A stretch of 64,000 nt of DNA from Nocardia stercoris (GTDB lineage Bacteria; Actinomycetota; Actinomycetes; Mycobacteriales; Mycobacteriaceae), in assembly GCF_003696265.1 (NCBI RefSeq), contig NZ_RFFH01000003.1:496001-560000 (forward strand), written 5' to 3'. Both the position numbers and the translations under genes were made by a program. The notes under the pieces were generated by a model. It saw only the letters and a list, made by a program, of their open reading frames with translations. It ran no database searches and was not told where the DNA came from. Shown one piece after another: positions 36,406 to 44,440 of the stretch; position 1 is the stretch's first letter, and every line of letters starts with the position of its first letter.

Positions 36406-37172
36406 CGGGCCTCACCCTGGGCCCGTTGCCCGGTCCCTCCCGCGTGGACCCAGAAGTCCGGCCCGTCGAGGTCCATCTCCTGGTCCGCCGAGTCCGCCGG
36501 CGCGCCGCCGCCTGCCTGCCACCGCCGCAGCACTTTGCGGCCGTAGTTGTTCGTGCCCGCGATCCGGTCCAGCTCCGCGCCGGTCGGTGTCCGGCCAAGC
36601 GACCGCTCGCTGCGGTAGTACGCCCACATGCGCTGCTCCGCTGTCAGCGCAGCGGGTGAACCGGGCCGGACCGGGACCGGTGCGAGACGCACGACCGGTG
36701 CCGCGGATTCGGTGGTCTCGTCCGTCTCGCTGGTCTCGATCGTGGTCTCGTCCACAGTCTCGGTGGTCTCGGCGTGATGCCGTTTCAGGGCGCGGTTCAA
36801 CAACTCGACCGCGAGCAGTAACGCCACCGGCGGGCACGCGGCCACCGCGACGCTGAACACGCTCAACACCGGGGCCGCCGCGATGTTCGCGCACAGCGAC
36901 AAGCAGATCCCGAACGCGAACGCCGACCAGGCCGCCCACCGGCCGCCCGCACTGCGGTCATGGCCGGTCTTCCACAGCTCGACTGTCGCTAGGGTCAACA
37001 GCCCGTCCACGATGACCGGCCAGATGCCGGCCGTCGTGGAGTCCGCGCCGAACCGCGACGCGAACTCCCGACCATGCCGGTAGGAGGCGTATGCCGCGCC
37101 GATCGCGACCACCGCGGTGCAGGCGCACTGGATCCACAGCGTCCGGTCGCGGCCAACGGAAGCGGTGCTCAT
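36402..37172 (-). CDS. DUF2637 membrane protein (conjugative-element type)
   Basis: A 256-aa protein with about four membrane helices in the first 130 residues (CACTAVVAIGAAYASY, IWPVIVDGLLTLATVELW, AFAFGICLSLCANIAAAPVL, then a Pro-containing helix). An acidic Thr/Glu linker follows, then a cytosolic C-terminal helix-turn-helix-like segment (RTPTGAELDRIAGTNNYGRK). DUF2637 proteins, related to Spd spread proteins, occur in actinobacterial conjugative elements. Overlaps on both sides show tight translational coupling. Confidence 0.85.
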   Translation of the reverse strand: MSTASVGRDRTLWIQCACTAVVAIGAAYASYRHGREFASRFGADSTTAGIWPVIVDGLLTLATVELWKTGHDRSAGGRWAAWSAFAFGICLSLCANIAAAPVLSVFSVAVAACPPVALLLAVELLNRALKRHHAETTETVDETTIETSETDETTESAAPVVRLAPVPVRPGSPAALTAEQRMWAYYRSERSLGRTPTGAELDRIAGTNNYGRKVLRRWQAGGGAPADSADQEMDLDGPDFWVHAGGTGQRAQGEAR

Positions 37173-37366
37173 CTACGCTCACCTCCAGCCCAGTCGACGT
37201 GGCTCAAATTGCAGGAGGCACAAGCGAATACCTGCGAACCGGTGGCCGACCGGCCGAACGGCACATGCGGAACACGAACGCGGAGGAAGTCGGCTCCACA
37301 CACCACGCAGGCCAACCCATCGGCCTGCGACACGGTCAACCCGGTGAAGATCTGTTCGGCGTTCAC
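37169..37366 (-). CDS. small zinc-finger-like protein
   Basis: A 65-aa peptide with two CxxC pairs (CVVCGADF and CASCNL) spaced to form one zinc site. GTG start; its stop overlaps the DUF2637 start (ATGA). Similar short zinc-binding peptides precede DUF2637 genes in actinobacterial elements. It begins 30 bp inside the right repeat of the element. Confidence 0.7.
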   Translation of the reverse strand: MNAEQIFTGLTVSQADGLACVVCGADFLRVRVPHVPFGRSATGSQVFACASCNLSHVDWAGGERR

Positions 37367-37395
37367 TGGGTACCACCAGCAGTGGAGCGACGACG

Positions 37396-37484
37396 CCGCC
37401 GGACGATGTCGACGGTGGCGGAAACCTGCAGTTCATGGCGGATACGGTTACGTGCAGATCCAGTACGTGCCGCGCCGGGGGCAC
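37396..37484. repeat. right 89-bp direct repeat (putative attR)
   Basis: Partner of 14553-14641, with the perfect 31-bp core at 37443-37473. Read on the minus strand in the recombinase frame, the repeat would encode NRIRHELQVSATVDIVRRRR, close to the integrated-state sequence at the left end, and the frame then stops at 37363. Confidence 0.75.
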
Positions 37485-37570
37485 AACGGCGCGGCCGGAG
37501 ACGGCGCTGCCATGGAGAGCTTCTTCGCACGCCGCAGAAGAGCGTCCTGGATGGCCGATCCTGGTCTAGG
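37485..37570 (+). pseudogene. IS3-type transposase fragment
   Basis: One frame gives GDGAAMESFFA; after a frame change TPQKSVLDGRSW follows. Together these match the AMESFF-LLQKNVLDRRRW region near the end of IS3-family orfB transposases. The fragment is under 90 bp and frameshifted, so it is dead. It abuts the right repeat on the chromosomal side. Confidence 0.5.
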
Positions 37571-38069
37571 CGGATCGAATCGAGCCCGGTGCGATCGAGC
37601 CGAGCATGCTGATCATGGCACATCCGGTGATCAGATTGATTGCCGCCGTGGCGTACTGAGCGTTCTGATCGGCGGGCACGGTGAAGGGAAGGATCGTCGC
37701 GGCAGCGGTGACGAGCCCGGTGATCCAGTAGAAGAACGTAAGCGGGTTCGGCATCGCATCCAGCAGTAGTTCCAGTAGTGCGGTGGCCAGCAGTGCCACG
37801 ACCGCGGCACCGAGCGCATAGCTGGTGGTGTTCGCCGTGCCGTAGGCGCCGTCGCGAGCCGGGGCCAGTACCGGAATGTGGAACACGCCGCGTACCAGAA
37901 GAATCGATACGAGGACCAGCAGCGACGTGACCCCGGCAGTGCCGATGCCGCCTGCCCATAGCCGGCCCGTGCGAATTCGTGGCTGCGGTGACGGGGGCAG
38001 CGGCTGGTGTGGCGGATGGGGATGCGGCTCGACCGGCGCGGCGGACATCATGTCTTCGTACTCGTCCAT
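37566..38069 (-). CDS. DUF6069-like membrane protein
   Basis: A 167-aa protein with a Pro/His-rich cytoplasmic N-terminus followed by four hydrophobic helices (AGVTSLLVLVSILLVRGVF, ALGAAVVALLATALLELLLD, FFYWITGLVTAAATILPF, and a C-terminal AAINLITGCAMISM). The pattern fits DUF6069 proteins of nocardiae and mycobacteria, function unknown. I choose the ATG in MDEYEDMM; an earlier in-frame start adds 31 non-conserved residues. Confidence 0.65.
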   Translation of the reverse strand: MDEYEDMMSAAPVEPHPHPPHQPLPPSPQPRIRTGRLWAGGIGTAGVTSLLVLVSILLVRGVFHIPVLAPARDGAYGTANTTSYALGAAVVALLATALLELLLDAMPNPLTFFYWITGLVTAAATILPFTVPADQNAQYATAAINLITGCAMISMLGSIAPGSIRSA

Positions 38070-38124
38070 ATCGCCACCATCTGCCAGGTCAGGGCCCCGC
38101 CCCCAGGGCTCGAGGTCAACTCCG

Positions 38125-38144
38125 CGAAGGACTTTCGCCTCACA
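38125..38144 (+). promoter_or_regulatory. weak DosR-like half site before the CBS remnant
   Basis: The sequence cgaaggactttcgcctcaca shares GGACTTTCG with the site upstream of devR but matches only about 11 of 20 consensus positions. It lies just upstream of the CBS-domain remnant, whose mycobacterial relative (Hrp1) is DosR-controlled. Confidence 0.25.
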
Positions 38145-38149
38145 TATCG

Positions 38150-38408
38150 TCGGCCGGGACAATCGGATCCGTTCCGGTTCAGGCTCAGGCGGGCGGTCGT
38201 CACCGAGGACACCCTGCTCGCCGACGCCGCCACCCGAGTTGTGTTGCGCCCGAAGCTAGACGCTGTCGTCGCGGTCGACGCTGCCGGCCGGGTCACCGGG
38301 ATCGTCTCCGCTGCCGACCTGACCACCGCTTGTGATCGTTCGGCACTCGGCTTGCCGGTGGAACGGCGACTTCGCCAGGTCCCGCCCACCGATCGGTGGA
38401 TCGCATAG
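38150..38408 (+). pseudogene. single CBS-domain remnant
   Basis: The frame encodes AVVTEDTLLADAATRVVLR, then DAVVAVDAAGRVTGIVSAADL, one CBS domain minus its start. No ATG or GTG lies at a sensible place, and the usual second CBS domain is missing. It may be a decayed relative of the hypoxic-response protein Hrp1, or a short real gene with an unusual start. A hairpin follows its stop. Confidence 0.45.
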
Positions 38409-38429
38409 CCACCGGCCTTCCAGTCGAAA

Positions 38430-38449
38430 GGTCCCGCTGATGCGGGACC
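38430..38449 (+). terminator. hairpin after the CBS remnant
   Basis: A perfect 8-bp stem ggtcccgc/gcgggacc with the loop tgat, 22 bases after the CBS frame's stop. No T-run. Confidence 0.5.
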
Positions 38450-38548
38450 GAAGGCTCTCCCCCGGGACGGACGGCGGGGCATCGCTCCGATCACCAGCTC
38501 GTCCACCGGCCGCGCTGGCGCCTGCTGGTGGACACTCGGGTCCATCGG

Positions 38549-38568
38549 ATGGGGACCTTCGGCCCTAC
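38549..38568 (+). promoter_or_regulatory. DosR-type box upstream of the desaturase unit
   Basis: The sequence atggggaccttcggccctac matches 14 of 20 consensus positions by my count, with TGGGGAC and CCC intact and the GGGACC-TTC-GGCCC form common among DosR sites. It is 23 bp before the first candidate start of a small gene and about 230 bp before the desaturase start. Confidence 0.55.
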
Positions 38569-38591
38569 CGCGAACCGGGCGCACACGCGCA

Positions 38592-38803
38592 TTGTCGCTG
38601 CGGCACAACCGTGCCCAGGACAGAAAACGACTGCGCGTGGGCGAGATGTTCGAAAGCCCGGCCGGGATCGTGACCGTCGTGTGCGGAACCGGGATCTGCC
38701 CGAACGGCCCGATATGGGTCGACGAGGTCCCGGCACCGTTGTCGCGATCGACCCGGAGACAGTCGCCGCCGTCCGACTCGTTCCCAGACCGAGCACGTCA
38801 TGA
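38592..38803 (+). pseudogene. small gene with probable frameshift, upstream of the desaturase gene
   Basis: One frame reads MFESPAGIVTVVCGTGICP and NGPIWVDE with coding-like codon use, then degrades. The frame one base earlier takes over with GPGTVVAIDPETVAAVRLVP and ends in a stop that overlaps the desaturase ATG (ATGA). Joining the two gives a sensible 70-aa protein. This suggests a real frameshift or a sequence error near 38720. No family recognised. Confidence 0.4.
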
Positions 38804-39867
38804 GGAAAGCAGGTAAATCTTCCGTGGCACGCTATCTGAGCCAGACCGAGCTGTTGACCGAGTTGGAGCCCGTCGCGGAACAGGAGGTGAACCGGCATCT
38901 GAGGACGGCCAAGGATTGGCATCCCCACGACTACGTCCCCTGGGACGAGGGCCGAAACTTCGCTGCGCTGGGCGGAATCGACTGGGACCCGGAGCAATCC
39001 TCACTCAGTCCGGTCGCGAAAGCGGCGATGATCACCAACCTGCTCACTGAGGACAATCTTCCCTCCTACCACCGCGAGATCGCCGGGAACTTCTCCGTCG
39101 ACGGCGCGTGGGGTACCTGGGTAGGGCGCTGGACCGCCGAGGAGAACCGGCACAGCGTCGTCATGCGCGACTACCTCGTCGTCACCCGCGGTGTCGACCC
39201 CGTCGCCCTGGAGAACGACCGCATGAGCCACATGAGCAACGGATTCGCCGCGCCCCCGCAATTACGCGACGAGTCGGGCGCAGGGCTGCTGTATTCCGTG
39301 GTGTACGTGTCGTTTCAGGAACTGGCCACCAGGATCAGCCACCGCAACACCGCGCGCGTGTGCGCCGACCCGGTCGCCGAGAACATGCTGCAGCGCGTTG
39401 CCCTCGACGAGAACCTGCACATGATCTTCTATCGCAACGTGACCGCCGCGGCTTTGGATCTCGCGCCCGACCAGGTAATGGAGGCGATCGATCTGGTGGT
39501 GGAGAACTTCCGCATGCCCGGGTACGGGATGCCCAACTTCCGCCGCCACGGCGTGCTGATGGCCAAACACGGCATCTACGACCTGCGCCAGCACCTCGAG
39601 GAAGTCGTCCGACCGGTCGTACGGAAGTGGAACCTGCTCGATCGCAACGACTTCGGTCCGCGTGGCGAAGCAGCCCGCGACCGACTCGCGGCGTTCCTCC
39701 ACGACCTGGAAACAGTCCAGGTCCCGCGGTTCGAGGAACAACGCGACAAAGCCCTGGCCCGCGAGAGCCAGCGCCGCGCCACAGTCGCTTTCACACAGGC
39801 GAATTCACCACTTCGACCGGACAACAGATCCAGCAGATCTGGGTCTGGGGATCGACCGTGCGCCTGA
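38800..39867 (+). CDS. acyl-ACP desaturase (DesA-type, ferritin-like diiron)
   Basis: A protein of up to 355 aa in the fatty-acyl-ACP desaturase 2 family, which introduces double bonds into ACP-bound acyl chains in the cytosol. Diiron ligands are visible in DNLPSYHRE, TAEENRHSVVMRDY (about residue 112) and DENLHMIFY (about 204). The opening ELEPVAEQEVNRHL, then HDYVPWDEGRNF, follows mycobacterial DesA1 and DesA2. The ATG is coupled to the upstream small gene; GTG at 38824 is an alternative start nearer the conserved part. The Arg/Ser-rich last 30 residues look non-conserved. A DosR-type box lies upstream of the unit. Confidence 0.88.
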   Translation: MRKAGKSSVARYLSQTELLTELEPVAEQEVNRHLRTAKDWHPHDYVPWDEGRNFAALGGIDWDPEQSSLSPVAKAAMITNLLTEDNLPSYHREIAGNFSVDGAWGTWVGRWTAEENRHSVVMRDYLVVTRGVDPVALENDRMSHMSNGFAAPPQLRDESGAGLLYSVVYVSFQELATRISHRNTARVCADPVAENMLQRVALDENLHMIFYRNVTAAALDLAPDQVMEAIDLVVENFRMPGYGMPNFRRHGVLMAKHGIYDLRQHLEEVVRPVVRKWNLLDRNDFGPRGEAARDRLAAFLHDLETVQVPRFEEQRDKALARESQRRATVAFTQANSPLRPDNRSSRSGSGDRPCA

Positions 39868-40190
39868 TCTTCGATCTCGGCCTGCCCAACCAGGGCGGCA
39901 TCTTTGTCGACGTGGACCACTTCCGGTTCACGGACGCAGCCGGCCAGGAGCACGGCGTCCGGGTCGACGACGATCCGCTCACCGCGGGCCCGGTCATGGG
40001 CCTGCTGAACCGCAGGGTGACCACCGCCGTCGTACAGGACCGGAAACTCACGCTCACCTTCGACACCGGTGCCCGCATCGTCTGTCCGCCGCACCCACAG
40101 TACGAAGCCTGGGCAGCAGGCGTCGGCCGACGGTGGTGGAGTCTGGCACTGCCCACCCGGCGGAACCGAGGCGGCGGCATACACCCCTGA
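39858..40190 (+). CDS. DUF6188-like hypothetical protein
   Basis: About 110 aa with strand-rich sequence VRLIFDLGLPNQGGIFVD, then LLNRRVTTAVVQDRKLTLTF and HPQYEAWAAG near the end, the pattern of DUF6188. The family normally begins with a G--I--I-VG strand; this appears just upstream in frame (GQQIQQIWVW) but without a normal start codon, so the true start may be obscured by the desaturase C-terminus. It overlaps the desaturase gene by 10 bases. Function unknown. Confidence 0.55.
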   Translation: MRLIFDLGLPNQGGIFVDVDHFRFTDAAGQEHGVRVDDDPLTAGPVMGLLNRRVTTAVVQDRKLTLTFDTGARIVCPPHPQYEAWAAGVGRRWWSLALPTRRNRGGGIHP

Positions 40191-40336
40191 CACCACCTCA
40201 CCCCTGGCACCGAGGCACGACAAAGCCCCCGACCGCCTGGTTCGATGTGCCGAACCTGGGTCGGGGTGTCCTCTTCCTCATGCCGAAATCGTCTCGCTCC
40301 ACTCGCCGGCCCGAGGTCGCGGCGACTTTGGCGGCG

Positions 40337-40915
40337 CTACCAACCTCGGCGCACAGCGGCCTTGGGGCCAGCCACCAAGCTCCTCGCCGGTACGTCATCG
40401 GCCACGACTGCACCCGCAGCGACCACGGCGTCACGCCCGATGCTGACCCCCGGCAGGATCATCGCCCCGGCACCGATCCATACGTTTTCCGCTACGTCGA
40501 TCGGTGCACCGGTAAGGAATTGGCGCCGCTCTTCTGGGTCCACCGGGTGGCCCACGGTGATGAACGTGGCCTTCGGGCCGATCATCACACCCCTGCCCAA
40601 CCGGATGCCGGCGTAGTCCAAGAAAGTGCAGCCCTGATTGATGAACACGCGCTCGGCCAAGTCCAGGCGAAGCCCATGGTCGGTGTAGAAGGGCGGGTAG
40701 ATCGTGACTCCCGCAGGGAGAGGACGACCCAGGATCTGCTCGAGCAGGGCTGCCTTACCCGTCTCGTCGTCGAAAGGCATGACGTTGAGACGAGAGGTCA
40801 ACTCGGTGACCTGCATAACCCTCTCGCTCATCGCTTTGAACTCGGCACCGAGAACGCGTTCGCCCTGGGCCAGGAGCTCGGCATCGTGGATCAGCATGAA
40901 GTTGTCGCTCGCCAT
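40337..40915 (-). CDS. maltose/galactoside O-acetyltransferase-like (LacA/NodL family)
   Basis: A 192-aa acetyl-CoA-dependent sugar O-acetyltransferase. It has the N-terminal helical region and then left-handed beta-helix hexapeptide repeats: VFINQGCTFLDYAGIRLG, IGPKATFITVGHPVD with the catalytic His, and VWIGAGAMILPGVSIG. Full length for the family. Acceptor sugar unknown. It stands alone, leftward. Confidence 0.88.
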   Translation of the reverse strand: MASDNFMLIHDAELLAQGERVLGAEFKAMSERVMQVTELTSRLNVMPFDDETGKAALLEQILGRPLPAGVTIYPPFYTDHGLRLDLAERVFINQGCTFLDYAGIRLGRGVMIGPKATFITVGHPVDPEERRQFLTGAPIDVAENVWIGAGAMILPGVSIGRDAVVAAGAVVADDVPARSLVAGPKAAVRRGW

Positions 40916-40962
40916 GCCGACATGAAATCATCTGCTACACAGCCAATTTCTACCGGTCGGCG

Positions 40963-41247
40963 TTAGCGAGACTTTCTCGCGGATGCTCCTCGACCCCCGG
41001 CTGGCCATGGGCGTGAATTTTGGCATCGGTTCAGCGTGAATCCGGACATCAGCAGGCCTGCTGCGAGTGTCGTTGTGAGCGCGAAAATGACACCGCGCCG
41101 AACGGCGTGTCGTTGGGGCGGTGGTGTTCGTGTCGCGGTGGGGTCAGTGTTTGCCGCGGGTATGGGCGAGCCGGTAGGAATCGGTGCCGGGCAGCTCAGC
41201 TCGACGATCACGGGCAGCCGTGGGCCCCACTCAGTCCGCGACGGCAT
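40963..41247 (-). CDS. possible small single-pass membrane protein
   Basis: 94 aa with a Pro/Thr-rich first half, one hydrophobic helix (GVIFALTTTLAAGLLMSGF), then a basic tail. Codon use is only moderately coding-like and the ribosome site is weak. It may be spurious. Confidence 0.3.
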   Translation of the reverse strand: MPSRTEWGPRLPVIVELSCPAPIPTGSPIPAANTDPTATRTPPPQRHAVRRGVIFALTTTLAAGLLMSGFTLNRCQNSRPWPAGGRGASARKSR

Positions 41248-41315
41248 CCACCCGCAGGTAGCTGCAAACGGCTTCGCGGCTCATACCGAACTCATTGGCC
41301 GGCACCGGCTTCCGA

Positions 41316-41720
41316 TCACTCGCTGACGGTGGCCAGAGCCATGATCACTTCTTCGGTGGTGCGAATATGCTCAGCGAACAATGGGCCGGTGAGGTGGTGG
41401 GCCGCGTGCATCAGTTCGTCGTTGTAGGCGGCGGTCGCGTCGGTGACGAGGGTGACCAGGTAGCCCAGCTCCATGGCGTGGCGCGCGGTGCCCTCGACAC
41501 AGCCGGGCGCGGTCATTCCGGCGATGATGACCCGTTCGATCCCGCGCGTGCGCAGCTGCAGATCCAGGTCGGTATTCGCGAAGCCACTCATTCCCCAGTG
41601 CTCGTAAGCCACGACATCGCCCTCGCCCGGCGCCAGCGGCGCATACCATCGGCCGCCGGCCAGCGTCGGTCCCCGCCGGCCCCAGGTCGGCCCGCAGGAG
41701 GTCGTCGATGACCGGTTCCG
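41316..41720 (-). pseudogene. truncated isochorismatase-family hydrolase
   Basis: The C-terminal two thirds of a cysteine-hydrolase fold are present: DLQLRTRGIERVIIAGMTAPGCVEGTARHAMELG with the nucleophile Cys, then VTLVTDATAAYNDELMHAAHH. The N-terminal strand with the catalytic Asp (VIDMQ type) is missing in all frames upstream, so the gene is 5'-truncated. The sequence 41721-42067, up to the secreted protein gene, shows no gene. Confidence 0.6.
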
Positions 41721-42067
41721 GTGGTTCGAGTTTCGAGCCCCCGCGCCGAGTACGCCTTGCGTTCGGCCGACCACGGCGAGGCCACCGCTTGGCCGACCTC
41801 GCGGCATCCGACGCCGCATTTACGCCGAATCGCCTGTTCGACAGTCCCGCTCGCGTCACGGCGTATCGCGGCGAACAGCCCGGCCCGCGACACGATCGCC
41901 ACGGCGACGCCCTGGTGGAGGCATCGTCCGACGCCCGTGGATGCGCGCCGCGGTGTCGGGGCCACCACCACTGGGGAGGTGATCGAAGCGATCGGTTGAA
42001 TGCGGCTTCTAATATCGCTATCTCATATTTTTCTAGCTTTGTCCGCACCGGCGGGCAGAACGGATAC

Positions 42068-42499
42068 ATGAAGGTGCGCATTCAGACTCGAGCTGTCAGG
42101 TTGGCCCTCGCCGCGTCGGCGATCGTTGCTGGATCAATAGCTGTAGCCGGACCGGCGGTTGCGGTCGCGACCCCAGCCGAGGCATGCGGCAGCAATTACT
42201 ACGAAATCGACCACCACGACATCCCCGGCGCACGCATCCACCTGCTCTACAACGGGTCCGTCGACTGCGTAGTCACGACGCAGAACAACCCAGGCACCGC
42301 AGTCGACATGTACGCTCAAATCGCGAAGCAGAACGCGGACGGAAGCTTCACCAACTACATCACTGACCAGGGCAAATTCGCTTACTACGCCGGCCCGGTG
42401 CGAGTAACCGCTCCCGGCGTCTGCATCGACTGGGGAGGCATGATGACGTCCGGCGGGGTAGCGAACGTCTGGTTCTCAGGAGCCTCGCACTGCGGCTGA
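42068..42499 (+). CDS. secreted spore-associated-protein-A-like protein
   Basis: A 143-aa exported protein. The Sec signal peptide is MKVRIQTRAVRLALAASAIV through AVAGPAVAVATPAEA. The mature part has CGSNYYEI, VDCVVTTQNN, FAYYAGPVRVTAPGVCIDWGG and a terminal HCG, the pattern of actinobacterial spore-associated protein A-like small secreted proteins with paired Cys. Biochemical role unknown. The surrounding sequence is gene-poor. Confidence 0.7.
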   Translation: MKVRIQTRAVRLALAASAIVAGSIAVAGPAVAVATPAEACGSNYYEIDHHDIPGARIHLLYNGSVDCVVTTQNNPGTAVDMYAQIAKQNADGSFTNYITDQGKFAYYAGPVRVTAPGVCIDWGGMMTSGGVANVWFSGASHCG

Positions 42500-42688
42500 C
42501 CGCCGCAAAGCCGAGAACTGTGTGCGCGAACGCATCACCGCTATCCATGCCCGCGCATGAGAGTGCAGACCCGGTTCTCGGTTGTCGAGCCGTACCCAGA
42601 AGAACATAATCTCCGCCGGCGCCATTGTCACGGCGACCACGGACATGGGGTCGTCGCCCGCAAGAGGCCGTGCGGTCGTAACCGAGCG

Positions 42689-43753
42689 TCAGGCTGCGAA
42701 CACAACGGTATTGCCACCCAACTGCTTTGCCCGGTACATCGCCGAATCCGAGCTGCGGAGCAACTGTTCGGGGTCAGGGTGGACATCGTCCACGGTGACG
42801 GCCACCCCGATGCTGGCGGTGACAGGTTCGATGGCAGCCTCGATGGCCCGGCACAGCCGTTCCGCCTCACTCATGGCGGCACCGGCGTCCAGCGGCACGA
42901 GCACGACGAATTCCTCGCCGCCACTGCGGGCGACAATCGAGGCCGGCGGACGTTCCGCGAGCAGGCACACCGCGGTACGGACGAGCACCTGATCGCCGAC
43001 GCGATGGCCGAAGGTGTCGTTCACCTGCTTGAACCGGTCGAGGTCGACTGTCATCAGCGCGATCGACTCGTGGACACCGGGCTCGAACCACGTCGAGACG
43101 TAGTAGTCCAGCCCCCGGCGATTGAGCAGGCCGGTCAGCGGATCGGTCAGTGCATCCCGGCGCAGCACCCAGTAGCAGAAGTGCATCCCGGGCAGGACGA
43201 ACACGGTGACCGACACCATCGTCAGGACGATCGACACACTCGCCTGGCCGTCGATCTCCCCGTTGTGCACCGTCAGCCAGGTCAGGGCCAGGATCGACAG
43301 CACCGACCACACGCTGTGAACGGCGAGGATGCGAGGTCCGTGAAAGATCGCCAGGTAGCCGCCCGTGACCACCAGCCGCATCAACCCGAGCGCACCGAAC
43401 AGCCGGTCACTCTCGACCAGGCAGTTGGCGGTGATCGCCACATCCGTGCACGCCATCAAGGTCAGCGAGGTCTTCTCGCCCGGCCAGGGCGCCGAACACC
43501 AATACACCGCAAACGCGGAGCAGAAAACGATGTCGAATATCGCCACCAGGCGCCCCGCACCGACCGGCCCGGCCGTGGACGTCAAGTCCGTCGTGATGAC
43601 CGCTGCGTAAATCGCCCCGACGAGAGCGACAGCCACCTTCATGACGAAGAGTGCGCCGTGCGCCTCGAGCGTTCGGATCAGCCACCCGTATTCCGGGCGG
43701 TCGCGCCACCAGGCCGCCATTGTCCGCCAGCCGGATTCCTCCGATCCGATCAT
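42689..43753 (-). CDS. membrane diguanylate cyclase (GGDEF), copy 1
   Basis: A 354-aa protein. About six membrane helices fill residues 35-190; the GGDEF domain occupies about 195-354. It has DALTDPLTGLLNRRGLDYY, then VDLDRFKQVNDTFGHRVGDQ and the active-site SGGEEF, so it should form cyclic di-GMP. No EAL domain. GGAGGTG precedes the ATG at MIGSEESGW. It is closely similar to the second GGDEF gene at 54.2 kb, with the same N-terminal WWRDRPEYGWLIRTLEAHGA signature. Confidence 0.9.
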   Translation of the reverse strand: MIGSEESGWRTMAAWWRDRPEYGWLIRTLEAHGALFVMKVAVALVGAIYAAVITTDLTSTAGPVGAGRLVAIFDIVFCSAFAVYWCSAPWPGEKTSLTLMACTDVAITANCLVESDRLFGALGLMRLVVTGGYLAIFHGPRILAVHSVWSVLSILALTWLTVHNGEIDGQASVSIVLTMVSVTVFVLPGMHFCYWVLRRDALTDPLTGLLNRRGLDYYVSTWFEPGVHESIALMTVDLDRFKQVNDTFGHRVGDQVLVRTAVCLLAERPPASIVARSGGEEFVVLVPLDAGAAMSEAERLCRAIEAAIEPVTASIGVAVTVDDVHPDPEQLLRSSDSAMYRAKQLGGNTVVFAA

Positions 43754-44440
43754 CGGTCGACACCTCCGCTCCAGACCGCTCCTGATCAGCACACTGTTCC
43801 TGTATCGAAAAGGTACACAGCGCCCCGTGGAACGGGTCCGTATCGCCGAGTCCCGGATGGCTCCACCACTGCGCCGATCCTGTTCGAGCCCCGGACTCTC
43901 AGCGATCGGCTCACTATGAACCATCTCGCCCGGCACCAGATCGAGACGATTCCGTTGAACCGGTTCACCATCCCCGCGGCAATACCCGGGTTCGGCGGGA
44001 GGTTTCGCTCGGCTGGCATCGGTGCATCACAGCGAATCGTTCCGCCTCGGGCACGGATGTCCACCAGCGCTTCCAAGAACCTCATTCCGGATCCGGAGGA
44101 CTGGCAACCGGAGTCGGTGTGGCGAGAGTGTACTCGCGGCCGTCTCGCGGCAGGGCCACAACATGTGCCACGCCACCAAACTGGCCGCTCGTCGGGAATC
44201 ACAACTGGCCGACCTTCGGGAATATACGTTGGCCGCTGACGGGTGACCTCGCAGCGGCCCGGCCCATCGAGATCGGCGGAGGCGACGGATCGGTTGCCGA
44301 GACCGCAGCTGGGATCGGCTCCAGCTCGGCGTGCTGAACGCCCACGGCGCACGATGTAGCGATCCGCCACCGCGGACAGACGCGGCAGGCGCGTCCCGGC
44401 GAAGTCAGGTCCCTGCGGGGAGGTCCTACCATGGCGTGAC
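43754..44440. other. long gene-poor region
   Basis: About 690 bases between the GGDEF gene and the GntR gene. I recognise no gene in it. It contains the 24-bp tandem repeats listed separately and probably the promoters for both flanking genes. Confidence 0.5.
44179..44248 (+). repeat. three 24-bp tandem imperfect repeats (IS21-end-like)
   Basis: Units start aactggccgctcgtcgggaa, aactggccgaccttcgggaa and cgttggccgctgacgggt, at exact 24-bp spacing. Multiple TGGCCG-containing repeats of this sort are, from memory, found at the ends of IS21-family elements, so this may be the end of a lost insertion sequence. A transcription-factor site array is the alternative. Confidence 0.5.

Noticed and set aside
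40963..41326. A plus-strand frame opposite the possible small membrane protein
   Set aside because: Neither strand has strong signals; the minus-strand reading was kept at low confidence only for its membrane helix.
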